64,000 nucleotides of DNA from Hymenobacter citatus (GTDB lineage: Bacteria > Bacteroidota > Bacteroidia > Cytophagales > Hymenobacteraceae), in contig NZ_JACSCY010000003.1 of NCBI RefSeq assembly GCF_014333615.1, forward strand, positions 248,001 through 312,000, given 5' to 3'. The notes under the pieces were generated by a model that saw nothing but the letters and a program-made list of their open reading frames with translations, was not told the origin of the DNA and did not search any database. The first letter of the stretch is position 1, and each line of letters begins with the position of its first letter. This document shows, in pieces, positions 35,111-43,536 of this stretch. The position numbers were made by a program, and so were the translations under genes.

Positions 35111-36607
35111 ATGAAACGCAACTACATCATACTAAGCACGTTCATTCTCCTTACCACCGCCGGGTGCGACAACTTCCTGGACCAGCCGGTGCTGGGGCAG
35201 TACGAGGCCGGACAGTTTTTCACCTCCGACACCAACGCCATCCTAGCGGTGAATGCCGCCTACGTGCCGCTGTCGTTCCGCGACGGGGGCTCCAACACGA
35301 TTTGGGTGCTGGGCGACGTGGCCTCCGACGACGCCGTGAAGGGCAGCAACCCCGGCGACCAGGCCGACTTCGAGAACATCGACCAGTTCAACATCACGCC
35401 CATCAACGCGGCCGTGGAAGCCCAGTGGCGCCGCGACTACGACGGCGTGTTTAAGTGCAACGTGGTGTTGGATGGCTTGCCCGAGAGCAACACCAGCATC
35501 AGCGCCGCCGTGCGCCAGCAGGCGCGGGGGCAGGCGCTGTTTCTGCGGGCCTATTACTACTTCGAGCTGACCAACCTCTACGGCGCTATTCCGCTGCGCG
35601 TGAAGGTGGAAACGCCCGAGGAGCTGCAAAGCCCGGCCGTGCCGCAGGCGCAGATCTACGCCCAGATTGAGGCCGACTGCCAGGCCGCCGCCGATGCCCT
35701 ACCCACCTCCTGGACCGGCAACGACGTGGGCCGCGCCACTAAGGGCGCAGCGCTGGCCCTGCTCACCAAAACCTACTTGTTCGAGAAAAAATGGGCTCAA
35801 GCCGCCCAAACGGCTCAAGCCGTGGGGGCGCTAGGCTACAAGCTGCAACTCGTGTTTGCCGATAACTTCCGGGCCGCCACCGACAACAACTCAGAAATCA
35901 TTTTTTCGGTGCAGCACACCACCGGCCTCAGCCCCAACCAGGGGAGCGGCCTCAACCAGTGGTTTGCCCCGCGCCCGCAAAACGGCTACGGCTTTTTCCT
36001 GCCTACCCAGAGTTTGGTCGACAACTTCGAGCGGACCTCGGGCGGGGTGGTCGACCCGCGCCTGGACTACACGCTGGGTAGGGCCGGGCAGCCGTTTTTT
36101 GGGGTGGCGTTTGACCCTAGCTGGACCTCTACCGGCTACGTGTCGAAAAAGCACTTGCAGCCACTTTCCGAGGTTCCGGCTACCATCAAAGGTGACGGCG
36201 GCCTCAACTACCAGGCCCTGCGCTACGCCGATGTGCTGCTGATGCAGGCCGAGGCCCTGAACGAAGCGGGCAACGGCGCCGGGGCGCTGGCCGCCCTCAA
36301 CCAGGTGCGCAAGCGTGCCCGCGAGAGCTACCTCTACGACTCGTCCCTACCCAACGCGGGCACCGTACCCGCGGGCCTGCTGCCCGACATCACCACCACC
36401 GACCAGGGCCAGCTGCGGGAGCTGATTCGGCGGGAGCGGCGCTCGGAGCTGGCGCTGGAGTTTCACCGCTTCTTCGATATTATCCGCTACGGCGAGGCTT
36501 ATGCGCGGCAGGCGTTGGCTGATCGGCCCAACTTCAACTACGCCCGCAACCAGTTCTACCCCATTCCGCAGAGCGAGCGGGACACCAACCGCAACCTGGG
36601 CTTGTAG
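35111..36607 (+). CDS. SusD/RagB family glycan-binding lipoprotein
   Basis: A 498-residue protein with lipobox LLTTAGC (Cys19). The N-terminal SusD-like part includes DNFLDQPVLGQYEAGQFFTSDTNAILAVNAAYV. The TPR scaffold is visible in RQQARGQALFLRAYYYFELTNLYGAIPLRVK and GRATKGAALALLTKTYLFEKKW, and the C-terminal RagB/SusD domain has RYADVLLMQAEALNEAGNGAGALAALNQVRKRAR and LIRRERRSELALEFHRFFDIIRYG. It forms the surface lid of the SusC barrel and binds the glycan. Together with the LamG lipoprotein and GH130 enzyme downstream it defines a polysaccharide utilisation locus. Confidence 0.92.
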   Translation: MKRNYIILSTFILLTTAGCDNFLDQPVLGQYEAGQFFTSDTNAILAVNAAYVPLSFRDGGSNTIWVLGDVASDDAVKGSNPGDQADFENIDQFNITPINAAVEAQWRRDYDGVFKCNVVLDGLPESNTSISAAVRQQARGQALFLRAYYYFELTNLYGAIPLRVKVETPEELQSPAVPQAQIYAQIEADCQAAADALPTSWTGNDVGRATKGAALALLTKTYLFEKKWAQAAQTAQAVGALGYKLQLVFADNFRAATDNNSEIIFSVQHTTGLSPNQGSGLNQWFAPRPQNGYGFFLPTQSLVDNFERTSGGVVDPRLDYTLGRAGQPFFGVAFDPSWTSTGYVSKKHLQPLSEVPATIKGDGGLNYQALRYADVLLMQAEALNEAGNGAGALAALNQVRKRARESYLYDSSLPNAGTVPAGLLPDITTTDQGQLRELIRRERRSELALEFHRFFDIIRYGEAYARQALADRPNFNYARNQFYPIPQSERDTNRNLGL

Positions 36608-36649
36608 TCGCACTGCCATCTTTTCCTACCCTCTTTGTATCACTTGATT

Positions 36650-37717
36650 ATGAAAAGGCACTTTCTTTTCCTGCTCCTACCCTGGCTGCTAGGTGCCGCG
36701 GTGCTGTCGGCCTGCTCCGATTCCGACGACGACACGCCCCAAGTGGCCGCCGATACTACCCGCCTGGCCGCGCTGATTGACTCCGTGACGGTGGGTTACA
36801 ACGCCGCCGCCGAAGGCAACAAGCCCGGCAACTACGCCACCGGCTCCAAAGCTCCGCTGAAAACCGCCCTGGACCTGGCCATTAGCACCCGCGGCAACGG
36901 CCAGTACAGCCAGCTGCAAATCGACAACGCCACGGCCAACCTGCGCCGGGCGGTGGCAGCTTTCCGGAGTAATCTGATTGAGGATGTGTCGGTGGCGAAC
37001 CTGGTGGCGCAGTGGAAGTTTGAGGGCAACGCCAACGACGCCACTGCCAACGGCCACAACGGCACCCCCAAAACCGGCCCCACTGGCCCCGGCACCGCGC
37101 CCGGCGACGGCGCTACCCTCCCCAAGCTGGTAGCCGACCGTTTCAACCGCGCCAACCAAGCCTACGAGTTCACCAACGGCGCCTACATTGAGGTGCCCTA
37201 TGCGGCAGCGTTCAACCCGCCGGCCATGACCATCAGCCTGTGGTGCAAGCGCTTCGACTCCAACGACGCCAACTATTTGTTGTCGATGAATCGCTGGAAC
37301 GGCTTCAAATTTCAGCTGCAAGGCGCCGGCAAGCCCTTCCTGACGGCCACCACGACCACCGGTATTTTCGACCGGGATGCCGAATCAGGCATCGTGGCCG
37401 TGAATACCTGGACGCACGTGGTAACCAGCTACGTAGACGGCACTCTGAAATTCTACCTCGACGGCAAGCTGGTGAAAACCTGGACCAATGTGCAGGGGCC
37501 CATGAAGACCATTCCTGAGCCCGTGAACCTGGCCATTGGGCAGCAGCTACCCAAAGAAGCCTACAACCGCACCCCCACCGCCGGCCAGGACCCCGGCTAC
37601 TTCGAGTACTATGGGCCAGCCTTTTTCAAGGGTCAAATAGACGACATCCGCTTCTATAACCGCGCCCTGACGGATGCGGAGGTAACCTCTATTTATACGA
37701 TTGAGAATACGCTGTGA
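36650..37717 (+). CDS. LamG (concanavalin-like) lipoprotein with FIVAR-like helical domain
   Basis: A 355-residue protein; ATG 36650 is chosen because the signal sequence starts there and ends VLSAC (Cys22). A helical FIVAR-like region covers about residues 35-110 (RLAALIDSVTVGYNAAAEG to NATANLRRAVAAFRSN). The rest is a laminin-G/concanavalin lectin fold: LVAQWKFEGNANDATANGHNGTP, FTNGAYIEVPYAAAFNPPAMTISLWCKRF, TWTHVVTSYVDGTLKFYLDGKLVKTW and FKGQIDDIRFYNRALTDAEVTSIY. In position it replaces the usual SusE/SusF surface glycan-binding proteins, so it probably holds polysaccharide at the cell surface. No catalytic residues were recognised. Confidence 0.8.
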   Translation: MKRHFLFLLLPWLLGAAVLSACSDSDDDTPQVAADTTRLAALIDSVTVGYNAAAEGNKPGNYATGSKAPLKTALDLAISTRGNGQYSQLQIDNATANLRRAVAAFRSNLIEDVSVANLVAQWKFEGNANDATANGHNGTPKTGPTGPGTAPGDGATLPKLVADRFNRANQAYEFTNGAYIEVPYAAAFNPPAMTISLWCKRFDSNDANYLLSMNRWNGFKFQLQGAGKPFLTATTTTGIFDRDAESGIVAVNTWTHVVTSYVDGTLKFYLDGKLVKTWTNVQGPMKTIPEPVNLAIGQQLPKEAYNRTPTAGQDPGYFEYYGPAFFKGQIDDIRFYNRALTDAEVTSIYTIENTL

Positions 37718-37728
37718 ACCAGATTAGA

Positions 37729-37868
37729 CCGTCATTTCGACTGCAAGGAGAAATCTCGCGTGCTGACGAAACACCGTCATGCTGAGCTTGTCGAAGCATC
37801 TCGCGTGCTAACGAAAAATAGTATCTAGCATCAGCACGCGAGATGCTTCGACAAGCTCAGCATGACGG
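37729..37868. repeat. Family A element preceded by a degenerate half copy
   Basis: Perfect 36-base arms 37774-37809 and 37833-37868 (CCGTCATGCTGAGCTTGTC type) with an ATAGTATCTAGCATC spacer. A decayed single arm with CCGTCATTTCGACTGC precedes it at 37729-37766. Confidence 0.88.
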
Positions 37869-37921
37869 GCTGGATAGCCGCTATTCGATCAAGACTCTAC
37901 CCCAACCATACACCACGCCGC

Positions 37922-39097
37922 ATGACATTCCGCCCCTACCCTCTCGCCTTCCTCCTGGCTGCCCTCACCAGCTGCAACTCCGCCGATAAAGCCGATACGC
38001 CTACTACCCCCGCCAAGCCCAAGGAGTGGAGCATGCTCAACTTCACGAAGGTGGATAGCGCCAACCCCATCATGGGGCCGAGCCCGGTAGGTGTATTCAC
38101 CGACCCAATTCTGATGCAGAAGGTGCAGTGGGAAGAAAAAGACGTGTTCAACCCCGCTGTGGTGGTGCGCCACGATACCATTTATATGCTGTACCGGGCC
38201 GAGAATATAGCGAAAGGCGCCGTGAGCAAAGCTTCGCGCATCGGGCTGGCTTTCAGCACCGACGGCATCCACTTCACACGGCGCCGGGAGCCGGTATTCT
38301 ACCCCGACAACGACGCGCAGAAAAAATACGAGTGGCCCGGTGGCACCGAGGACCCGCGCGTGGTGGAAGACGCCAACGGCATGTACTTCATGACCTACAC
38401 CGCTTACGACGGCGACAAGGCCCGCCTGCACGTGGCCTCCTCCCCTGACCTGGTACACTGGACCAAGTACGGCAACGCCTTCACTGGGGCCAAAAACGAC
38501 GAGTACGTGCCCAAATGGAGCAAATCGGGGGCAATTGTGTCGCGCTACGAGCCCGATGGGCGCATTGTGGCTACCAAAATCAACGGCAAGTACTGGATGT
38601 ATTGGGGCGATGCGCAAATCTGGGCGGCCACTTCCGACGACCTCATTCACTGGACGCCCATTGAGATGGCGCCCGGCGAAAAGCCGCCCGTGCCCCTGCG
38701 CGCCCAGGCCCAAACCCTACCCAACCTGAAGATTGTACTGCCTACCCGCGAGGGTAAGTTCGACAGCGACCTGGTAGAATCCGGCCCGCCCGCCATGCTC
38801 ACCGACCAGGGCATCCTGCTGATTTACAACAGCCGCAACATTCCCGCCATCGGCGACAAATCCCTACCCGAAGGCACCTACACCGCCGCCCAGGCCCTGT
38901 TCGACAAAAATGACCCCACCAAGCTGCTGCTCCGCACCAACACCTATTTTATGCGCCCCGAGAAGCCCTACGAAACCACCGGCCAGGTAAACCAGGTGGT
39001 ATTTTTAGAAGGCCTGGCCCGCCTGCGCAACACCTGGTACCTCTACTACGGCACCGCCGACTCGAAAATTGCGGTAGCCACTCGGCCGGTGGAGTAA
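37922..39097 (+). CDS. GH130 family beta-mannoside phosphorylase or mannosidase, lipoprotein
   Basis: A 391-residue protein; the ATG at 37922 is followed by a lipoprotein signal ending LTSC (Cys18). The five-bladed propeller of GH130 is visible: VFNPAVVVRHDTIYMLYRAEN, SRIGLAFSTDGIHFTRRREPVFYP, the family signature GGTEDPRVVEDANGMYFMTYTAYD, then WAATSDDLIHWTPIE and VFLEGLARLRNTWYLYYGTADSKIAVA. GH130 enzymes split beta-mannosides with phosphate, or with water in a subset. Members are often cytosolic, so a lipoprotein signal here is notable. The neighbours (SusCD, LamG, sugar MFS) point to use of a mannose-containing glycan. Confidence 0.85.
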   Translation: MTFRPYPLAFLLAALTSCNSADKADTPTTPAKPKEWSMLNFTKVDSANPIMGPSPVGVFTDPILMQKVQWEEKDVFNPAVVVRHDTIYMLYRAENIAKGAVSKASRIGLAFSTDGIHFTRRREPVFYPDNDAQKKYEWPGGTEDPRVVEDANGMYFMTYTAYDGDKARLHVASSPDLVHWTKYGNAFTGAKNDEYVPKWSKSGAIVSRYEPDGRIVATKINGKYWMYWGDAQIWAATSDDLIHWTPIEMAPGEKPPVPLRAQAQTLPNLKIVLPTREGKFDSDLVESGPPAMLTDQGILLIYNSRNIPAIGDKSLPEGTYTAAQALFDKNDPTKLLLRTNTYFMRPEKPYETTGQVNQVVFLEGLARLRNTWYLYYGTADSKIAVATRPVE

Positions 39098-39100
39098 AAT

Positions 39101-39198
39101 GTAGAGACACAACATTTTGTGTCTCGTTGTTGCTGATGTTGTTAAGCCTACTCGACGCTGGTCGTTCAACGACGAGACACAAAATGTTGTGTCTCTAC
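39101..39198. repeat. REPIN-like double hairpin, family B variant
   Basis: Arms 39101-39125 and 39174-39198, folding as GAGACACAA-CATT-TTGTGTCTC, a paired change from the GAGACGCA stems of other copies. The spacer has GTTGTTGCTGATGTTG and GTTCAACGACG. Confidence 0.85.
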
Positions 39199-39289
39199 TT
39201 CGCATAGTTGTGAGTTGTCAGAATAAACCTAACTTCCTCACCAATACCTTGCCCTGACAACTGACAACTCCCCCCTAACAACTCTTTCT

Positions 39290-40558
39290 ATGCAGTCTAC
39301 CGCTCCGGCTACTACTACCCCCACCTCAGCGCCCTTCACCGAAAAACGCTACCTCGTCACGCTGGTGTTCGTCACCTCTCTGTTCTTGCTGTGGGGCGTG
39401 GCTATTACGATGGGCGACGTGCTGAACAAGCACTTTCAGAATGTGCTCAATGTCAGCAAGGCCGACTCCGGGCTGGTGCAGTTTTCCATCTTCGGGGCCT
39501 ATGCTATTATGGGCATTCCGGCGGGCTTATTCATGAAGCGGTTCGGGTATAAGAATGGCGTATTGCTGGGGCTGGGGCTGTATGCGCTGGGCGCGTTTTT
39601 GTTCGTACCAGCCGCCAATGCGCAGTCGTTCAGCTTCTTCCGCGGGGCGCTGTTTGTGCTGGCCTGCGGCCTGGCTACCCTAGAGGCCGTAGCGCACCCC
39701 TTTATGGGTGCCCTAGGCCACCCCAATACCAGCGACCAGCGCATCAACTTTGCGCAGTCGTTCAATGGGTTAGGGGCTGTGATTGGGCCGCTGCTGGGTA
39801 GCTATTTCATTTTGAGCGGCGTACACGCTGATGGTGATTTGTCGTCGGTGAAAACACTCTACCTCTCTATCGGCAGCGTTATTTTGCTGATTGGGGTATG
39901 CTTTGCCTTTGTGCGGGTGCCAGCCTTACAAGACGCCCACGCCGTTGACGTATCGGCCGAACCAGAGGCCGGTTTTTACAGCGGCACGGCCGAGGAAGTG
40001 CCCGAGGCCAAGGGCCTGTTCAACCGGCCGCACTTTGTGTGGGCCGTGGTGGCGCAGTTTTTCAACGTGGCGGCGCAGGGTGGCACCTGGGCGTTTTTCA
40101 TCAATTACGGCGCCGAGAAGATGGGCCTGACCGATGCCGTGGCATCGCGCTACTTCGCTCTCAGCATGGTGATGATGATGGTAGGACGCTTCGTAGGCAC
40201 GTTCCTGATGCGCTTTATTGCGCCCAACAAGCTGCTGGCTACGTTCGCCTTCGCCAATATCATACTGTGTCTCATTATTGCCCAAAGCTGGGGCTGGCCG
40301 TCGTTTATTGCCTTGCTGGGACTGAACTTCTTCTTCAGCATCATGTTCCCCACCATCTTCTCGCTGGGCCTCAAAGACCTGGGCGCCAAAACCCAGCAAG
40401 GCTCCTCCTTCCTGGTAATGACTGTGGCCGGCGGCGCCATCTTCCCCTACCTCATGGGCAAAGTTGCCAACGAAGACGTAGCCCACGCCTACTACCTACC
40501 CATCATTTGCTACTTCGTCATCTTCCTGTTTGGCGCTCGGTTGTATAAAGTGCGGTAA
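39290..40558 (+). CDS. Sugar MFS transporter, fucose permease/GluP (FHS) family
   Basis: A 422-residue protein with about 12 membrane helices. The opening helix reads LVFVTSLFLLWGVAITMGDVLNKHFQNVLNVSKADSGLVQFSIFGAYAIMGIPAGLFMKRFGYKNGV, the FucP/GluP pattern including a loop-2 RFGYKNG in place of the general MFS motif. The helix 4-5 segment has GLATLEAVAHPFMGALGHPNTSDQRINFAQSFNGLGAVIGPLLGSYF, a family hallmark. It brings monosaccharides across the inner membrane with protons. Following GH130 and SusCD on the same strand, it probably imports the mannose or related sugar released by this locus. Confidence 0.9.
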   Translation: MQSTAPATTTPTSAPFTEKRYLVTLVFVTSLFLLWGVAITMGDVLNKHFQNVLNVSKADSGLVQFSIFGAYAIMGIPAGLFMKRFGYKNGVLLGLGLYALGAFLFVPAANAQSFSFFRGALFVLACGLATLEAVAHPFMGALGHPNTSDQRINFAQSFNGLGAVIGPLLGSYFILSGVHADGDLSSVKTLYLSIGSVILLIGVCFAFVRVPALQDAHAVDVSAEPEAGFYSGTAEEVPEAKGLFNRPHFVWAVVAQFFNVAAQGGTWAFFINYGAEKMGLTDAVASRYFALSMVMMMVGRFVGTFLMRFIAPNKLLATFAFANIILCLIIAQSWGWPSFIALLGLNFFFSIMFPTIFSLGLKDLGAKTQQGSSFLVMTVAGGAIFPYLMGKVANEDVAHAYYLPIICYFVIFLFGARLYKVR

Positions 40559-40559
40559 A

Positions 40560-40797
40560 AGGTGAAGTTGTGAAATTGTGAGCGGTGAATTATTGTCGAC
40601 TTCCACGGTATGCCTCACCCCCCGGCCCCCTCTCCGAAAAGGGAGAAGGGGAGCCTTGTAGTAAGCTGTTAGCTTGTAGCTGCTAGCTATTGGCTCTGGT
40701 TTGAGAAAAGCTATCAGCTAACAGCTAGTGGCTAACCGCTAAATCATCTGGCTCCCCCTCTCCCCGAGGAGAGGGGGCCGGGGGGTGAGGTCCACCG
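40560..40797. repeat. Composite element: family E fragment, family D arms, family F inside
   Basis: A single E arm (40560-40588) is followed by family D arms (about 40613-40655 and 40750-40790; CTCACCCCCCGGCCCCCTC type). In their spacer is a third palindrome of the AGCTGATAGCTGCTAGCT type (about 40663-40735). It is a clear case of an element inside an element. Confidence 0.82.
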
Positions 40798-40850
40798 CCA
40801 GAACGAACCGCAAGGCAGTCCGTAACGTTTTGCTCGTATCTTTTGCTTGC

Positions 40851-42188
40851 ATGACGGCCGATTCTACCCTTTCTCCTTTCCTACCCGAGCACCTTACTCA
40901 CGCGCACGTGCTAGACGCCCTGCGCCACATCGAGCAGAACGGCTTGCGCCTGGCGCCCGGCACCGTGTATGACTTGGTGTTTGAAAGCCGGCGCTACCCG
41001 CCGCGGGCCGTAGCGCAATTGGCCTACCGTTTGGCCAGCCAGCAGCCACAGGCCCGTTGGCCGCTGGCTAGCGGCACGCCCACCAACGCCCTGCTGGAGC
41101 GCCTCGATTTCACGATTGCCACCAAGCGCCCTACCCTGGCCAACTCCCCGCAGGATGGCAATGTGGCCGAGCAGGACCAGCTGCCTGCCAACCTCTACCC
41201 CGGCCGCCCCGCCGAAAAGCCCGCGCCTGGCAAGCCAATTGCCGCCGATGCTCCCGACACCCCTGCCATAGCGGCCGAGCCGATGGTTCCCTACCCGGCG
41301 GCGTCTGCCCCCCTACCCTACACCCATGCGCAGGCGTTGGCCGAGCTGTTTATCAGCGAAGAGCAGCTGGATGCAGCCTTGGCGGCCCTGCGGCGGCGCA
41401 AGAATCTGCTGCTGCAAGGTCCGCCCGGCACGGGCAAGACGTTTTTGGCTCAGCGCCTGGCGTGGTTGGAGCTGGGTGCCACCGACGAAAGCCGCATCGA
41501 GCGGGTGCAGTTTCACCCGAGCTACAGCTACGAGGACTTTGTGCAGGGCTTCCGGCCCGATGCATCGGGGACGTTTCGGTTGCAGGATGGGGTGTTAGTA
41601 GACGTATGCCGTCGCGCCGCCGCCGTGCCCGAACGGCCGTTTTTTCTGCTGATCGACGAGCTGAACCGCGGCCACGTGGCCCGTATTTTCGGGGAGTTGC
41701 TGCTGCTATTGGAAGCCGATAAGCGCGGCCCCGCCCACGCCGTGCGCCTACCCTACTCGCCGGCCGAAGCCCCGCGCTTTTTCGTGCCCGAGAACCTCTA
41801 TGTGATTGGCACCCTGAATACAGCCGACCGCTCGCTCACGCCCCTCGACTACGCCTTGCGTCGCCGCTTTGCCTTTGTAGCGCTGGCCCCGGAGTTTGGA
41901 CTGAAGCTGCAAGCTTCCCTACTCGAAAAGGGCTTGCCAGGCTCTTTGGCAGAGCGCCTAACTACTCGCCTCAACGCTCTTAATGAAACCATTGCCGATG
42001 ACCCCGAACTGGGCCCGGAGTTTCGCATTGGGCATAGTTATTTCTGCCAGCCGCCCAATGGCACCGGGGCCGAGACGTGGTTTCAATTGATTGTGGAACA
42101 GGAAATCGGGCCGCTGCTGGAAGAATACTGGCAGGGAGACCCCACTAAAGCTGCCGCGGAGTTGAAGCGGCTTTTGGTGAAGTGGTGA
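40851..42188 (+). CDS. mcrB: McrB-type AAA+ GTPase of a modification-dependent restriction system
   Basis: A 445-residue protein; the ATG at 40851 is the first after the repeat. The N-terminal domain (about 10-65) has VLDALRHIEQNGLRLAPGTVYDLVFESRRYPPRAVAQLAYRLA, like the N-terminal head of ScoMcrA-type modification-dependent nucleases. A Pro/Ala linker leads to the AAA+ part: Walker A GPPGTGKT (190-197), Walker B LLIDELNRG (Asp269-Glu270) and the McrB signature NTADRSLTPLDYALRRRFAF. It hydrolyses GTP to translocate DNA and drives the McrC nuclease downstream. The last codons (VKW-stop) are spelled by a family E repeat arm that begins the gap to mcrC. Confidence 0.88.
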   Translation: MTADSTLSPFLPEHLTHAHVLDALRHIEQNGLRLAPGTVYDLVFESRRYPPRAVAQLAYRLASQQPQARWPLASGTPTNALLERLDFTIATKRPTLANSPQDGNVAEQDQLPANLYPGRPAEKPAPGKPIAADAPDTPAIAAEPMVPYPAASAPLPYTHAQALAELFISEEQLDAALAALRRRKNLLLQGPPGTGKTFLAQRLAWLELGATDESRIERVQFHPSYSYEDFVQGFRPDASGTFRLQDGVLVDVCRRAAAVPERPFFLLIDELNRGHVARIFGELLLLLEADKRGPAHAVRLPYSPAEAPRFFVPENLYVIGTLNTADRSLTPLDYALRRRFAFVALAPEFGLKLQASLLEKGLPGSLAERLTTRLNALNETIADDPELGPEFRIGHSYFCQPPNGTGAETWFQLIVEQEIGPLLEEYWQGDPTKAAAELKRLLVKW

Positions 42189-42412
42189 GTGGTGAAATGG
42201 TGAGTAGTGAATAAAAGGCGTCTGTCATCTCCATCTGGCGTCTGCTTGCGAAGGGCCTTCTCACGGTAGAAAGATTGACGTAACAACGACTCGTTGAACT
42301 GGCATAAGGTCCTTCATCGTCGCTTGATGCGCAGAATGCTCAGGATGACAGGCGGTTTTTGTTCACCACATCACTACTCACAAACTCACCATCTCACCAC
42401 TCACCATCTCAC
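42176..42412. repeat. Nested element between mcrB and mcrC
   Basis: Outer family E arms (42176-42204 and 42378-42412) enclose a degenerate family A pair (TGTCATCTCCATCTGG at 42223; the right side ends CTCAGGATGACAG at 42354). The spacer keeps CAACGACTCGTTGAAC. The element separates two genes that in most genomes overlap or nearly touch. Confidence 0.8.
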
Positions 42413-42415
42413 CGC

Positions 42416-43447
42416 ATGATTCCCATCCACAACCTGTACTACCTACTCTGCTATGCCTGGCACCGGCTGCCAGACCCAGCCGAGGCGCAGGCGGTGGAGG
42501 CGCAGGAGTTTCATAGGCCGCTGGCGCTGCTCACGCACTTGCTGCTGGTGGCTACCCGGCGGCAGTTGCGGTGCGGCCTTGCGGTAGGCTATACCGAGCA
42601 AGAAGCTGAGCTGACGGAGCTGCGTGGCCGGGTGCAGCTGGCCCCTACCCTTGCCCGCGACCTGCTACGGCGGGGCCGCGCCGTGTGTACGTATGAGGAA
42701 CTGAACGCCAATACGCCGCTCAACCAGCTGCTGGCGGGCACCCTCGCGCAGCTAAGCCGCACCCGCGCCCTACCCGCCGCCACGCGCCAGCAGGTGCGGC
42801 AGGTGCTGGGGCGCTTCCCAGCGGCGGTGCATCCTACCCCACCTACCGGTGAAGCCCTGCGTCTGCTCCGGCGGCAGCGGTGGCCGGGGCCACAGGCATT
42901 TTTGTTGCACCTCTGCGACCTACTCCACCACTGCGCCCTCCCCGTGCCCGACGAGACGGGCCGCCACCGCTTCCGCGACTTCCGCCGCGACGAGGTGCTG
43001 ATGGCGCGGCTGTTTGAGCAGTTTGTGCGCAATTTCTACCGCCTGGAGCAGCGCCGCTACCGCGTGCGCTCCGAAACCATTGCCTGGCAGGCTGACGCTG
43101 CCGCTGCCGAGGACCTGGCCCTGCTCCCTACCATGGTAACGGACACCTCCCTGGAAGCCGCTGACCGCAAAATCATCCTCGATACCAAGTACTACGCCGC
43201 CGCCCTGCGCACCCGCCACAACCGCCAGCGCCTGATTGCGCCTCACCTCTACCAGCTCTACGCCTACCTCCAAAACCAATCGGCCACGCCGGGGCAACAC
43301 CTGGAAGGCGTGTTGCTCTACCCCGCCGCCATGCAGGAGGTAGATGTGCGCTATACCCTGGGCGGCCACCCGGTGCGCATAGTCACGCTGGATCTGGCGC
43401 AACCTTGGCCAAGCATTGCCACGGCTCTGCTGACTCTTATAGCTTAA
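42416..43447 (+). CDS. mcrC: McrC nuclease subunit of the McrBC restriction system
   Basis: A 343-residue protein. The ATG at 42416 opens with IPIHNLYYLLCYAWHRL, the normal McrC N-terminus. The N-terminal half (about 20-150) contacts McrB. The C-terminal half has the PD-(D/E)XK nuclease: LFEQFVRNFYRLEQ (about 205), then LLPTMVTDTSL with Asp243 and IILDTKYYAA with Asp256 and Lys258. With McrB it cuts DNA carrying modified bases, defending against modified phages or incoming methylated DNA. The longer in-frame reading upstream is translated repeat and is not used. Confidence 0.88.
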   Translation: MIPIHNLYYLLCYAWHRLPDPAEAQAVEAQEFHRPLALLTHLLLVATRRQLRCGLAVGYTEQEAELTELRGRVQLAPTLARDLLRRGRAVCTYEELNANTPLNQLLAGTLAQLSRTRALPAATRQQVRQVLGRFPAAVHPTPPTGEALRLLRRQRWPGPQAFLLHLCDLLHHCALPVPDETGRHRFRDFRRDEVLMARLFEQFVRNFYRLEQRRYRVRSETIAWQADAAAAEDLALLPTMVTDTSLEAADRKIILDTKYYAAALRTRHNRQRLIAPHLYQLYAYLQNQSATPGQHLEGVLLYPAAMQEVDVRYTLGGHPVRIVTLDLAQPWPSIATALLTLIA

Positions 43448-43456
43448 CTGGGCATT

Positions 43457-43472
43457 ACTAATAGTAATTAGT
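43457..43472. promoter_or_regulatory. Possible metal-responsive operator dyad
   Basis: A perfect dyad ACTAAT-AGTA-ATTAGT in an A/T-rich patch 65-80 bases before a siderophore receptor. Position suggests an iron-responsive repressor site, but no binding motif was verified. Confidence 0.35.
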
Positions 43473-43536
43473 CTAAATAAAATTAGGAAAATGATTGTAC
43501 CCCGCTGAACTTTGCAGCCTAGTCAGCACACAATCT

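Noticed and set aside
42359..42415. N-terminal extension of McrC
   Set aside because: The 19 extra residues (Ser/His/Pro-rich) are translated family E repeat; McrC homology begins at the ATG 42416.
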